Shown: one piece after another, positions 32,104 through 40,168 of the stretch | Numbering within the stretch: position 1 is the first letter of the stretch | Layout of the letters: every line of letters begins with the position of its first letter | Origin: an uncultured Actinomyces sp. | GTDB lineage: Bacteria > Actinomycetota > Actinomycetes > Actinomycetales > Actinomycetaceae | Assembly: GCA_937926195.1 (NCBI GenBank) | Contig: CALEXZ010000098.1 | Span: 1-60,809, forward strand | Direction of reading: 5' to 3' | Length of the DNA stretch: 60,809 nucleotides | The notes under the pieces: model-generated | Database searches by the model: none | Seen by the model: the letters and a program-made list of their open reading frames with translations, nothing else | Told to the model about the DNA's origin: nothing | Translations under genes and position numbers: made by a program

Positions 32104-33654
32104 TTACTTGACCGGGTTGGTGTACACCCCGCTGAAGCCGTTCTTCCAGTCCTCGTAGGGCAGCGTCATGGGCTTGTCCGCGTACCACGGGTTCTGGACC
32201 GTCACCGTGTCGTCCGACGGGTCGTTCGGGTCACCCAGGTCGACCGCCGTCACCTGGTACGCGTGATCATGTGCCAGCGGCTCCCACAGCCGGTTGCCCT
32301 TCGAGTCCTTGGGGTTCTCCCCGTACATGGGGTCCTCGCCGAACAAGGGAGTGCGCCGCGAGACCACGGCGACGGCGTGGCCCTGGTCCAGCTCCGTCTT
32401 GAGGTCGGCAGCGCTGTAGCTGCTCGGGGAACCGGTCGTCGACGGCTTGCCGGTGAGCAGCTCCATCCCATGGCTCGGCCAGTCGCCCTGGATGGCCCCG
32501 TAGGAGCCCTCGTAGGAGGCGAGCGCCTTCTCCATGATCTGGGGCCACATCTCACCCTTCGTCGCCGACCCGGCGTAGTACTGGTTCCCGTTCTTGTCGA
32601 CGACCTCGTCGCCACTCACCGTGACATAGAAGGGCTTGCCGTCGTGGTAGAGGCGCACCGTATAGGTCCCGTTGCCGTTGTCCGTGATCGCGTTCTCGAT
32701 GACCGACGGGTCCGCGGCCGCCACCGACTTGAGCGAGGCGATGTACCAGCAGTCACCGACATGCCCCTGCCGGATGTCCGACGGCGAGACCCCGTCGACG
32801 AACGGCGAGCCCTGGGACTGCCGATAGGTCCTCCCAGGGTCCTTGCCCTTGACGTCCACGTCGTCGTACCGGGGATTGAGGTCGTGGGACATGCCCGCCA
32901 GACGGCGCACAGTCTCGGCAGAGGCGTTGGGCAGCACCTTGCTCCACATCTGCTGGCGGCGCGCGGGGCGCCACGCGTCGGGCCCGAAGGCGCTCCACCC
33001 GTCTTCCATCTCCGCGATCCACGTTCGCAGCTCCTCGTCGCTCATGCTGGCGATGAAGGCATCGAACTCCGCGCCGTTGAGCCCCGTGACCTGCCTCTCG
33101 ATCTCCTCCAGGTCATTCGGGTTCACCGGGTCGAACCACCCCGGCGTCAGCGCCTCACGCGTGCGCTTGAGCGCCTTGTCCACCTTGGCGCGGTCGACGG
33201 GCTGCTTCGGCTTCTGCTGAGCCCCTCCGCCCGAAGACGTGCCCTGCGGGCCGCCGGAGCCCGCGGAACCGGAGGCGTTCGCCCCCGAGCCCGAGTGGTC
33301 AGAGGAGCTCCCGCCCGAGCCCGAGTCGTCGGAGGCGTTCGCCCCCGAGCCCGGACGGTCGGAGGAGCCGTCGCCGGAGTGGTCCACCGTCATCGGTGGT
33401 GCGGGATCGCCTCCGCAGCCCCCGCCACCGCCGTCGGAGAAGACGCTTGCGACGGTGCACTGGATGCCGCTGGCGATCCTGGCGCCCAGCGGGGTGAAGC
33501 CCGCCACGAGCGCCAGGACGAGCAGGACGACGACGACAATGACACCCGCCTGCTCCGCCGAGGCCTGACCAGACTCACCACGCAGCGGCCGCACACGAGC
33601 GTGCGACGACTCTAGGCGGGGACGGCGGGAACCGGGGAAAGGCGCGAGAGCCAC
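32104..33654 (-). CDS. Calpain-like (C2) cysteine protease with prepilin-type N-terminus, paralogue 3
   Basis: The 516-residue product is the first of the tandem array in the direction of transcription. It has RGESG|QASAEQ (cut after Gly29), a membrane helix, and the longest linker, rich in Ser, Gly, Asp and repeated SGSGANAS units (residues about 90-148). The triad is Cys302 in GHVGDCWYIASL, His464 in DHAYQVTAVD and Asn488 in VQNPWY. It is the most diverged copy (KDPGRTYRQS replaces the KGKGNGFSYQES of the others; FYVTVSGDE replaces VDITVTGDE). GTG at 33654 follows GAGGAGGAG. The linker could span the cell wall so that the protease domain is displayed on a pilus or at the surface. Confidence 0.84.
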   Translation of the reverse strand: MALAPFPGSRRPRLESSHARVRPLRGESGQASAEQAGVIVVVVLLVLALVAGFTPLGARIASGIQCTVASVFSDGGGGGCGGDPAPPMTVDHSGDGSSDRPGSGANASDDSGSGGSSSDHSGSGANASGSAGSGGPQGTSSGGGAQQKPKQPVDRAKVDKALKRTREALTPGWFDPVNPNDLEEIERQVTGLNGAEFDAFIASMSDEELRTWIAEMEDGWSAFGPDAWRPARRQQMWSKVLPNASAETVRRLAGMSHDLNPRYDDVDVKGKDPGRTYRQSQGSPFVDGVSPSDIRQGHVGDCWYIASLKSVAAADPSVIENAITDNGNGTYTVRLYHDGKPFYVTVSGDEVVDKNGNQYYAGSATKGEMWPQIMEKALASYEGSYGAIQGDWPSHGMELLTGKPSTTGSPSSYSAADLKTELDQGHAVAVVSRRTPLFGEDPMYGENPKDSKGNRLWEPLAHDHAYQVTAVDLGDPNDPSDDTVTVQNPWYADKPMTLPYEDWKNGFSGVYTNPVK

Positions 33655-34155
33655 GATGCTCCTCCTCGGCAGTAGACCATCTGCTGTCATGACAATGGGG
33701 AGCCCAGCTCATCAGCCCGGACGCCTCGCGCACCAGGGGCGCTCGCCCCGAGCGGACGCACCAGGGCACCGTCCGGCCTGCGACGCCACGGCACCGTCCG
33801 GCCGCCCCGACTGTCACGACCTCCGGCACACCAGGCCGCAGACACCCACCTCCACACTGAGACGCGACTCACCCGGATCGTGACTTCCTACAAGACGCGG
33901 CGGATGCCGACCGACGAGCACCACCCCGCAGGTAGTGCCGCACTACATATTGCGGCCCGCGACTCGGAGCACGGACAGCCTGTCACCTCACGCGACGTTC
34001 TCAACTTGGCACAAATGTCCCACTCATGCTCAGCCACCCCTTGTGACTATCGCAATATCCAGTACGCTTGTACCACTCAACCACGCGGGCACCTGCCCTC
34101 TAGCACCGGTCGCACCACGCGCTAGCGCACGGCGTGCCGGAGACGAGCGAGAACA
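33655..34155. other. About 500-base gene-free divergent region
   Basis: This stretch separates the leftward protease array from the rightward arc operon. The first 100 bases resemble the upstream blocks of the other protease genes. A 14-base direct repeat GGCACCGTCCGGCC occurs at 33765-33778 and 33790-33803. The part from about 33900 to 34080 is the most A+T-rich in the window, contains the inverted repeat at 34041, and probably holds the arc promoter (TTGTGA at 34041-34046 with TACGCT 16 bases on). I see no credible coding frame before 34156. Confidence 0.6.
34041..34055. promoter_or_regulatory. Inverted repeat in the arc upstream region
   Basis: TTGTGA-CTA-TCGCAA is an inverted repeat with one mismatch and a 3-base centre, 115 bases ahead of the first codon of the arc region. 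It could be an operator for a CRP/FNR- or ArgR-like regulator, or simply include a -35 hexamer. No regulator is assigned. Confidence 0.35.
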
Positions 34156-34224
34156 ATGAAGTTTTCCGTCGACTTAGAGCTCGGTGAGCTCGAGAGCGTC
34201 ATCCTCCGCAAGCCGCTGCCCTGA
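34156..34224 (+). pseudogene. Probable N-terminal remnant of arginine deiminase (arcA)
   Basis: ATG at 34156 opens a 22-codon frame ending in TGA at 34224. Its product contains VDLELGELESVILRKP, which aligns with the conserved start of arginine deiminases (recalled pattern: VDSEvGrLrxVivHRPG; shared V, D, E, G, L, V, I, P). It lies exactly where arcA normally sits, ahead of arcB and arcC. Nothing of the rest of arcA (GGGPRCMT-type Cys motif or the HxD motifs) is found in the 64 bases before arcB. The simplest reading is deletion of arcA leaving its 5' end. It might instead be a short leader peptide. The similarity is short and judged by eye. Confidence 0.5.
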
Positions 34225-34288
34225 GGCGCCTCCACCCCCAACCCGCAAGCAATCGCACCAAGTCATAGCCAGCAAAGGAGACAACGCG

Positions 34289-35299
34289 ATGACTCACCCC
34301 CTGTCCGGCCGCTCGTTCCTCAAGGAGATCGACTTCTCCCCTGCCGAGTGGAACAGCCTGCTTGAGCTGGCCGTCCAGCTCAAGGCCGACAAGAAGGCCG
34401 GTCGCGAGGTCAAGCGCCTCGAAGGCAAGAACATCGCCCTGCTGTTCGAGAAGACCTCCACCCGCACCCGCTGCTCCTTCGAGGTCGGCGCCTACGACCA
34501 GGGCGCTCAGGTCACCTACCTCGACCCCTCCGGCTCCCAGATGGGCCACAAGGAGTCCGTCGCCGACACCGCCCGCGTCCTGGGCCGCATGTTCGACGGC
34601 ATCGAGTTCCGCGGCAAGCTCCAGGCGCACGTGGAGCAGCTCGCCGAGCTCTCCGGCGTTCCCGTCTGGAACGGCCTGACCGACGACTGGCACCCCACCC
34701 AGGCCCTGGCGGACCAGCTGACGATGCTCGAGCACTCGGGCAAGGAGATCAAGGACATCTCCTTCGCCTACCTGGGCGACTCGCGTAACAACGTCGCCAA
34801 CTCCCTGCTCATCTCCGGCGCCCTCATGGGCATGGACGTGCGCCTCGTCGGCCCCGCCGAGCTCGCCCCCGCGCCGGAGGTCGTCGCTCACGCCGAGCGT
34901 CTGGCCGCCGAGAGCGGCGCCCGCATCACCATCACCACCGACGTCAAGGAGGGTGTGTCCGGCGTGGACTTCCTCTACACCGACGTGTGGGTCTCGATGG
35001 GTGAGCCCAAGGAGGTGTGGGACGAGCGCATCGCCCTGCTGCGCCCCTACCAGGTCAACGGCGAGCTCGTCGCCCTCACCGGCAACGAGGACGTCAAGTT
35101 CCTCCACTGCCTGCCCGCCTTCCACGACCGCAACACCACGGTCGGCGAGGACATCTACGCCAAGACCGGCATGGACGGCCTGGAGGTCACCGACGACGTG
35201 TTCGAGACCGAGCGCAACGTCGCCTTCGACCAGGCCGAGAACCGCATGCACACCATCAAAGCCGTCATGGTCGCCACCCTCGGGAACTGGGAGGACTGA
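34289..35299 (+). CDS. arcB: Ornithine carbamoyltransferase, catabolic type
   Basis: The 336-residue enzyme interconverts citrulline plus phosphate with ornithine plus carbamoyl phosphate. The carbamoyl phosphate motif STRTR (residues 57-61), HPTQALAD, the ornithine-binding DVWVSMGE loop and FLHCLPAFHD (Cys274) are present, which separates it from putrescine carbamoyltransferases lacking the SMG loop. The gene is followed three bases later by carbamate kinase, so the catabolic direction (citrulline phosphorolysis for ATP) is expected. AAAGGAG lies 8 bases before the ATG at 34289. The normal upstream partner arcA is missing apart from a probable stub. Confidence 0.94.
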   Translation: MTHPLSGRSFLKEIDFSPAEWNSLLELAVQLKADKKAGREVKRLEGKNIALLFEKTSTRTRCSFEVGAYDQGAQVTYLDPSGSQMGHKESVADTARVLGRMFDGIEFRGKLQAHVEQLAELSGVPVWNGLTDDWHPTQALADQLTMLEHSGKEIKDISFAYLGDSRNNVANSLLISGALMGMDVRLVGPAELAPAPEVVAHAERLAAESGARITITTDVKEGVSGVDFLYTDVWVSMGEPKEVWDERIALLRPYQVNGELVALTGNEDVKFLHCLPAFHDRNTTVGEDIYAKTGMDGLEVTDDVFETERNVAFDQAENRMHTIKAVMVATLGNWED

Positions 35300-35302
35300 C
35301 AG

Positions 35303-36283
35303 GTGCGTATCGTTGTCGCCCTGGGAGGCAACGCCCTTATGCGGCGTGGGGAGAAGCCCGACGCCCGCTCCCAGATCAAGAACGTCGAGGTGGCCGCCCG
35401 CAAGCTGGCCAAGCTCGCCGAGAAGCACGAGCTCATCATCACCCACGGCAACGGCCCCCAGGTGGGTCTGCTCGCCGTGCAGTCCGCCAACGACGAGCGT
35501 CTGAGCGAGCCCTACCCCTTCGACACCCTCGGTGCCGAGACGCAGGGCATGATCGGCTACTGGCTTCTGCAGGCCATGCAGAACGCCCTGCCCGGCCGTC
35601 ACGTCGTCTCCCTCGTGAGCCAGACCCTCGTCCTGTCGGGCGACCCGGCCTTCTCCAACCCGACCAAGTTCGTCGGCGAGGTCTACGACGAGGAGACCGC
35701 CAAGGCCCTCGCCGAGGAGCGGGGATGGACCGTCAAGCCCGACGGCGAGTACTGGCGTCGCGTCGTCGGCTCCCCCAAGCCGCAGCGCGTCATCGAGACC
35801 CGCATGGCCCGCATCATGCTGCAGGCCGGTGCCGTCGTCGTGTGCGCCGGCGGTGGCGGTGTCCCCGTCATCCGCAACGCCAAGGGCAAGCTTGAGGGTG
35901 TCGAGGCGGTCGTCGACAAGGACCTGACCGCCGCTGTCCTGGCCGAGGACCTGGAGGCCGACGCCCTGCTCATCCTCACCGACGTCGACGGCGTGTGCAC
36001 CGACTTCGGGACGCCCGAGCAGAAGACGGTCTCCCGTGCCACCCCCGCCTCCCTGCGGGCGCTGGACCTTCCGGCCGGCTCCATGGGGCCCAAGGTCGAG
36101 GCCGTGTGCCGCTTCGTCGAGCTCACGGGCGACATGGCCGCCATCGGCCGCCTTGAGGACTCGCTGGAGATCATCGAGGGCCGCGCTGGCACGGTCGTCA
36201 CCGCGGGAGGCAACTACGGAGGCCCGGACGACATCGGCCCGGAGTTCCCGGTGCCCCACGACAGCCGCGTGCGTCGCACCTGA
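35303..36283 (+). CDS. arcC: Carbamate kinase
   Basis: The 326-residue cytoplasmic enzyme makes ATP from carbamoyl phosphate and ADP, the last step of the arginine deiminase pathway. IVVALGGNALMRRGE at the N-terminus, THGNGPQVG, VVCAGGGGVPV, DKDLTAAVLAEDLEADALLILTDVDGV and GSMGPKVEA are the family blocks. The start is GTG at 35303, three bases after the arcB stop, so translation is coupled. A following 149-base gap separates it from the amidinotransferase gene; that gap holds TGTAAGCGCT (36339-36348), similar to the core of LacI-type catabolite sites. Confidence 0.95.
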   Translation: MRIVVALGGNALMRRGEKPDARSQIKNVEVAARKLAKLAEKHELIITHGNGPQVGLLAVQSANDERLSEPYPFDTLGAETQGMIGYWLLQAMQNALPGRHVVSLVSQTLVLSGDPAFSNPTKFVGEVYDEETAKALAEERGWTVKPDGEYWRRVVGSPKPQRVIETRMARIMLQAGAVVVCAGGGGVPVIRNAKGKLEGVEAVVDKDLTAAVLAEDLEADALLILTDVDGVCTDFGTPEQKTVSRATPASLRALDLPAGSMGPKVEAVCRFVELTGDMAAIGRLEDSLEIIEGRAGTVVTAGGNYGGPDDIGPEFPVPHDSRVRRT

Positions 36284-36432
36284 CGCACCCGCCGACCCGG
36301 CCCGCGAGCCACCGAACTGTCGTCTACCTGAGGAGCTGTGTAAGCGCTCATCACCACCACGGGCGACCGACGCCCACTGACCACCTGCAGGAACCGGACA
36401 AGTACACACCCATCACAAAGGAGTGAGAACCT

Positions 36433-37560
36433 ATGCCGAAGATCGTCAACTCGTGGAACGACTTCGACCCGCTCAAGCACGTCATCGTCGGGCGCGCTGA
36501 CTTCTCGGTCATTCCTCCCGAGGAGCCGGCCACCTCCGAGAAGGTGCCGATCGACTCTGAGATGCGCGGCATGTGGGGCCCCCGCCCCACCGCCACCGTG
36601 GAGGCCGCCAACGAGCAGCTCGACAACTACGCCAAGATCCTCGAGGGCCTGGGCGTCAAGGTGGACCGGCCCACGCCGCTCCAGTGGAACCAGGCCATCC
36701 AGACGCCTGACTTCCGCACCGAGTCCGGCTTCACCCAGATGCCCCCGCGCGACATCCTGCTCACCATCGGTGAGGAGATCATGTCCTCGGCCAACTCGTT
36801 CCGGTGCCGCTACTTCGAGTACCTCGCCTACTGGCCTCTCATGAACCAGTACTTCGAGGAGGACCCGGAGTTCAAGTGGACCCAGGCCCCTCGTCCTCGG
36901 CTCACGGACAAGTCCTACAAGCACAACTACTACGACGAGAAGATCTCCCTCGAGGAGCGTCTCGAGCGCACCGCCGCCAAGGACTTCGTCACCACTGAGG
37001 TCGAGCCGATGTGGGACGCCGCCGACGTCATGCGTATGGGTAAGGACCTGTTCATCCAGCACGGTCTGACCACCAACCGCAAGGCGATGGAGTGGTTCAA
37101 GCGCTACTACCCCGACCTGCGGGTGCACGCGGTGAACTTCCCCGGCGACCCCTACCCGATCCACATCGACGCGACCTTCGTGCCGCTGCGGCCCGGGCTC
37201 ATCATCAACAACCCGCACCGTCGTCTGCCCGAGGAGCAGCGCAAGATCTTCGAGGCCAACGACTGGCAGATCGTCGACGCCGCTCCGCCGGCCCACGACA
37301 ACCCGCCGCCGCTGTGCTACTCCTCCGTCTGGCTGTCCATGAACTGCCTCGTCATCGACCACAAGACCGTCTGTGTCGAGGCCAGTGAGGTCCACCAGCT
37401 GGAGCAGATGGACAAGCTGGGCATGAACGTCATCCCGGTCCCCTTCCGTGACGCCTACGCCTTCGGCGGTGGTCTCCACTGCGCGACTGCGGACGTCTAC
37501 CGCGAGGGTGGCTGCGAGGACTACTTCCCGAACCAGGTCGCGGACCCGACGCTCGTCTGA
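36433..37560 (+). CDS. AGAT-family amidinotransferase
   Basis: The 375-residue protein is full length and close to L-arginine:glycine amidinotransferase (AGAT) and StrB-type enzymes. The family residues align with human AGAT: Asp195 in EPMWDAADVMRMGKD, His244 and Asp246 in YPIHIDATF, and nucleophile Cys350 in GGGLHCATADV, with Asp-His spacing identical (49) to the human protein. Such enzymes transfer the amidino group of arginine to an amine, releasing ornithine; related enzymes hydrolyse guanidino groups. Directly after arcB-arcC, where no arcA exists, it may supply the arginine-consuming step, either as a transferase or as a deiminase. AAAGGAG precedes the ATG. Acceptor unknown. Confidence 0.9.
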   Translation: MPKIVNSWNDFDPLKHVIVGRADFSVIPPEEPATSEKVPIDSEMRGMWGPRPTATVEAANEQLDNYAKILEGLGVKVDRPTPLQWNQAIQTPDFRTESGFTQMPPRDILLTIGEEIMSSANSFRCRYFEYLAYWPLMNQYFEEDPEFKWTQAPRPRLTDKSYKHNYYDEKISLEERLERTAAKDFVTTEVEPMWDAADVMRMGKDLFIQHGLTTNRKAMEWFKRYYPDLRVHAVNFPGDPYPIHIDATFVPLRPGLIINNPHRRLPEEQRKIFEANDWQIVDAAPPAHDNPPPLCYSSVWLSMNCLVIDHKTVCVEASEVHQLEQMDKLGMNVIPVPFRDAYAFGGGLHCATADVYREGGCEDYFPNQVADPTLV

Positions 37561-37572
37561 GTCCCCGACATC

Positions 37573-37620
37573 CCGGGGCCTGGGACGCCGCCTTTTTCAG
37601 ACCGGCGTCCCGGGCCCCGG
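37573..37620 (+). terminator. Long hairpin after the amidinotransferase gene
   Basis: CCGGGGCC (37573-37580) and GGGACGCCG (37582-37590) pair with CGGCGTCCC (37603-37611) and GGCCCCGG (37613-37620): a 17-bp stem with one mismatched position and a loop that includes TTTTT. It begins 12 bases past the stop and ends the arc transcript, or attenuates expression of the transporter genes. Confidence 0.75.
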
Positions 37621-37712
37621 CCCTTCCCACCCTTCCCCATGACCGTCCCCTCCCTGAGTCCCATGACCACTGTTCCACCCCTCTGACACCGCTCACCGCC
37701 TGAGGAACGCTC

Positions 37713-38756
37713 ATGAAGACATCTCCTGCCGAGACAAAGACGTCCGGCGAGTACGTGATGAACAAGAAGCTCGGCGCCATCGCCATGCTTCTGTCGGCCA
37801 CCGGAATGGGTCTGGTAGGGACCTTCTCCCGTGGCTCCACAGCCGGGCTAGCCGACGCTGACAAGTCGGTCATCGGCTCCTTCCTCGCCTTCGGGCGCAT
37901 GACCACGGGCATCATCGGATTCACGATCCTCCTGATCCTGATGAAGAAGACATCCCTCTTCCGCGCCACCCGGCTCAGCCCGGCCATCATCATGGGAGGA
38001 GTGAGTATCGGCCTGTCCCTGGGCTTCTACATCTCCTCCACCCTCATGACGACGATCGCCAACGCGGTCTTCCTCATCTACACCGGCCCGTTGTTCTGCA
38101 CGATCCTGGCGCGCATCTTCCGCAAGGAGAAGGTGAGCCCGCTCAACGGCTTCTTCCTGTTCCTCGTCTTCGTGGGCATGCTGTTCACCATCCAGATCAT
38201 CAACATCGACGATGGTCTGAGCTTCGGGCTGGACCTGTCCTCCTCCTCCGCCGAGCACCCCCAGAAACCCCTCGGTGACCTCTTCGGGCTGGCGTCCGGC
38301 GTCTTCTACGGCATGGCCCTGTTCTTCAACGGCTACCGCAAGGACGTCGACTCCATCGTGCGCGGCACCTGGAACTTCACGTGGGCCGCGATCGCGACAC
38401 TGTGCATGTCGATCGTGCTCAGGCCCTGGCACGGGGTGTCCACCTTCACGAGCTCCAACTGGACGTGGGCCGCCGGCCTGTTCGTCGTCTGCGGCCTCAT
38501 CGCGCTCGGCTTCCTCGTCGTCGCCGGACGCAACCTGCCCGCCGTCGAGATGTCCACAATCTCCTACTGGGAGTGCGTCGTGGCCATCATCTGTGGTTTG
38601 CTGCTCTTCGATGAGACTCTGACCCTCTCGGGAATCGTCGGCGGTGTGCTGATCATGGGCGGCGGCTTCGCCCCCATCGTGGCCGACGCCATGGCCCGCA
38701 AGAGGGAGCAGAGCGCTCTGAGCACCAACGAGGGAGCCCATCTTGACGAGCACTGA
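37713..38756 (+). CDS. EamA/DMT family permease
   Basis: The 347-residue protein has about ten membrane segments in two EamA-type halves (LGAIAMLLSATGMGLVGTFSRG at the start; TISYWECVVAIICGLLLFDETLTLSGIVGGVLIMGGG at the end, the typical DMT closing motif). DMT permeases mostly export or take up amino acids and related metabolites. Lying after the arc/amidinotransferase operon, it may move arginine, ornithine or the guanidino product. GAGGAA lies 7 bases before the ATG at 37713; ATG at 37758 is an alternative closer to the first helix. Its stop overlaps the TTG of the next gene. Confidence 0.85.
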   Translation: MKTSPAETKTSGEYVMNKKLGAIAMLLSATGMGLVGTFSRGSTAGLADADKSVIGSFLAFGRMTTGIIGFTILLILMKKTSLFRATRLSPAIIMGGVSIGLSLGFYISSTLMTTIANAVFLIYTGPLFCTILARIFRKEKVSPLNGFFLFLVFVGMLFTIQIINIDDGLSFGLDLSSSSAEHPQKPLGDLFGLASGVFYGMALFFNGYRKDVDSIVRGTWNFTWAAIATLCMSIVLRPWHGVSTFTSSNWTWAAGLFVVCGLIALGFLVVAGRNLPAVEMSTISYWECVVAIICGLLLFDETLTLSGIVGGVLIMGGGFAPIVADAMARKREQSALSTNEGAHLDEH

Positions 38757-40101
38757 TCCTGACACACGCCCCGACGCCAAGGAGCAAAGCAAGGCTGTAC
38801 GCCGAGCCGCTGAAGCATCCTTCATCGGCAACTTCATCGAGTGGTTCGACTACGCCTCCTACGGCTACCTCGCCACCGTCATCGGCCACGTCTTCTTCCC
38901 AGACTCCTCGCCGACGGTACAGCTCCTGTCCACCTTCGCGGTCTTCGCCACCTCCTTCGTCCTCCGACCCGTCGGGGCCGTCGTGTGGGGCATCCTCGGA
39001 GACCGGCTCGGACGGCGCTGGGCCTTGTCCTGGTCCATCATCATCATGTCGGGCGCAACCTTCATCATCGGGTTCCTGCCCGGCCACGACCGGATCGGCG
39101 TGTGGGCGGCGGTCGCGCTCGTCATCCTGCGCATGTGTCAGGGGTTCTCGGCCTCCGGCGAGTACGCCGGGGCCGGGACCTTCCTGGCCGAGTACGCCCC
39201 GCCCTCCAGGCGCGGCATCTACGTCTCGCTCGTGCCCGCATCCACCGCCTGCGGCCTGCTCATGGGCTCGCTGTTCGTCTCCGGCCTCTACGCCTTCCTC
39301 GACGACGCGTCCATGATCTCGTGGGGCTGGCGGGCACCCTTCCTCCTCGCGGGCCCCCTCGGTCTCGTGGGCCGGTACATCCGCGTCCACCTTGAGGACT
39401 CGCCCACGTATCAGGCGCTCGTGGCCGCCGCTGCCAAGAACCAGCAGGAGGACCCGCAGCAGCGCCGCTGGATCGAGCCGCTGCGCGAGCTGCTCACCTC
39501 CCACCGCCGGGCCCTTCTCGCCTGCTTCGGTGTCAGCTGCCTCAACGCCGTCGCCTTCTACATGCTGCTGAGCTACATGCCCAACTACGTGCAGCAGGAG
39601 CTGGGCTACTCCGAGACAGCATCCACTCTGGCGACCTCCGCCACCCTTGTCGTCTACATCGTCTCCATCTTCTTCATGGGACACATCTCCGACATGCTCG
39701 GACGACGCAAGGTGCTCATCATCGCCTGTATCGCCTTCGTCACCGCCTCCATCCCGCTGTTCCACTTCATGGCCAGCGGCTCCCTGTGGGTGGTCATCCT
39801 GTGCGAGGTCCTCTTCGCCCTCATCCTCACCGCCAACGACGGAACCCTCGCGTCCTTCCTCGCCGAGAGCTTCCCGACGTCGGTGCGCTACTCCGGCTTC
39901 GCCCTGTCGTTCAACCTTGCCAACACGCTGCTGGGCGGTACCTGCCCCTTCATCGCCACCTGGCTCATCGCCGAGTCGGGAGAGCAGGCCGCCCCCGCGT
40001 ACTACCTCACCGCGATCGCCGCACTCGCCCTGGGATCCCTCCTGGTGTCCCACTGGGCTCCGCCCATGGACCTGTCTGTGATCAGGCGGTCCACACGCTG
40101 A
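38743..40101 (+). CDS. MFS transporter of the metabolite:H+ symporter type
   Basis: The 452-residue protein shows the MHS signature: FIGNFIEWFDYASYGYLA in the first helix, LRPVGAVVWGILGDRLGRRWAL, GFSASGEYAGAGTFLAEYAPPSRRG and the second-half loop GHISDMLGRRKVL. Relatives (ProP, KgtP, ShiA) import small charged or zwitterionic metabolites with protons. TTG at 38743 has AGGGAG 8 bases upstream and overlaps the EamA gene by 14 bases, indicating coupling. Uptake of arginine, a guanidino compound or a betaine would fit the operon context; the substrate is unknown. Confidence 0.88.
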   Translation: MTSTDPDTRPDAKEQSKAVRRAAEASFIGNFIEWFDYASYGYLATVIGHVFFPDSSPTVQLLSTFAVFATSFVLRPVGAVVWGILGDRLGRRWALSWSIIIMSGATFIIGFLPGHDRIGVWAAVALVILRMCQGFSASGEYAGAGTFLAEYAPPSRRGIYVSLVPASTACGLLMGSLFVSGLYAFLDDASMISWGWRAPFLLAGPLGLVGRYIRVHLEDSPTYQALVAAAAKNQQEDPQQRRWIEPLRELLTSHRRALLACFGVSCLNAVAFYMLLSYMPNYVQQELGYSETASTLATSATLVVYIVSIFFMGHISDMLGRRKVLIIACIAFVTASIPLFHFMASGSLWVVILCEVLFALILTANDGTLASFLAESFPTSVRYSGFALSFNLANTLLGGTCPFIATWLIAESGEQAAPAYYLTAIAALALGSLLVSHWAPPMDLSVIRRSTR

Positions 40102-40168
40102 CGGGCTCCGACGCGCTGGTCTCCTGAGCCGTTCGGAGGAGGAGCGCACACAAACCTAGGATCCAGAT

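Noticed and set aside
33765..33803. Two GGCACCGTCCGGCC repeats 25 bases apart as a possible start of a CRISPR array or iteron
   Set aside because: Only two copies, no further regular spacing, and no cas or replication genes.
36339..36352. TGTAAGCGCT stretch between arcC and the amidinotransferase gene as a catabolite-response (cre) site
   Set aside because: It fits only the left part of the Bacillus consensus, and CcpA is not expected in actinobacteria; kept only as a remark in the arcC entry.
34199..36409. 736-codon minus-strand frame across arcB and arcC
   Set aside because: Shadow frame of two clear plus-strand enzymes; composition is low-complexity and there is no homology.
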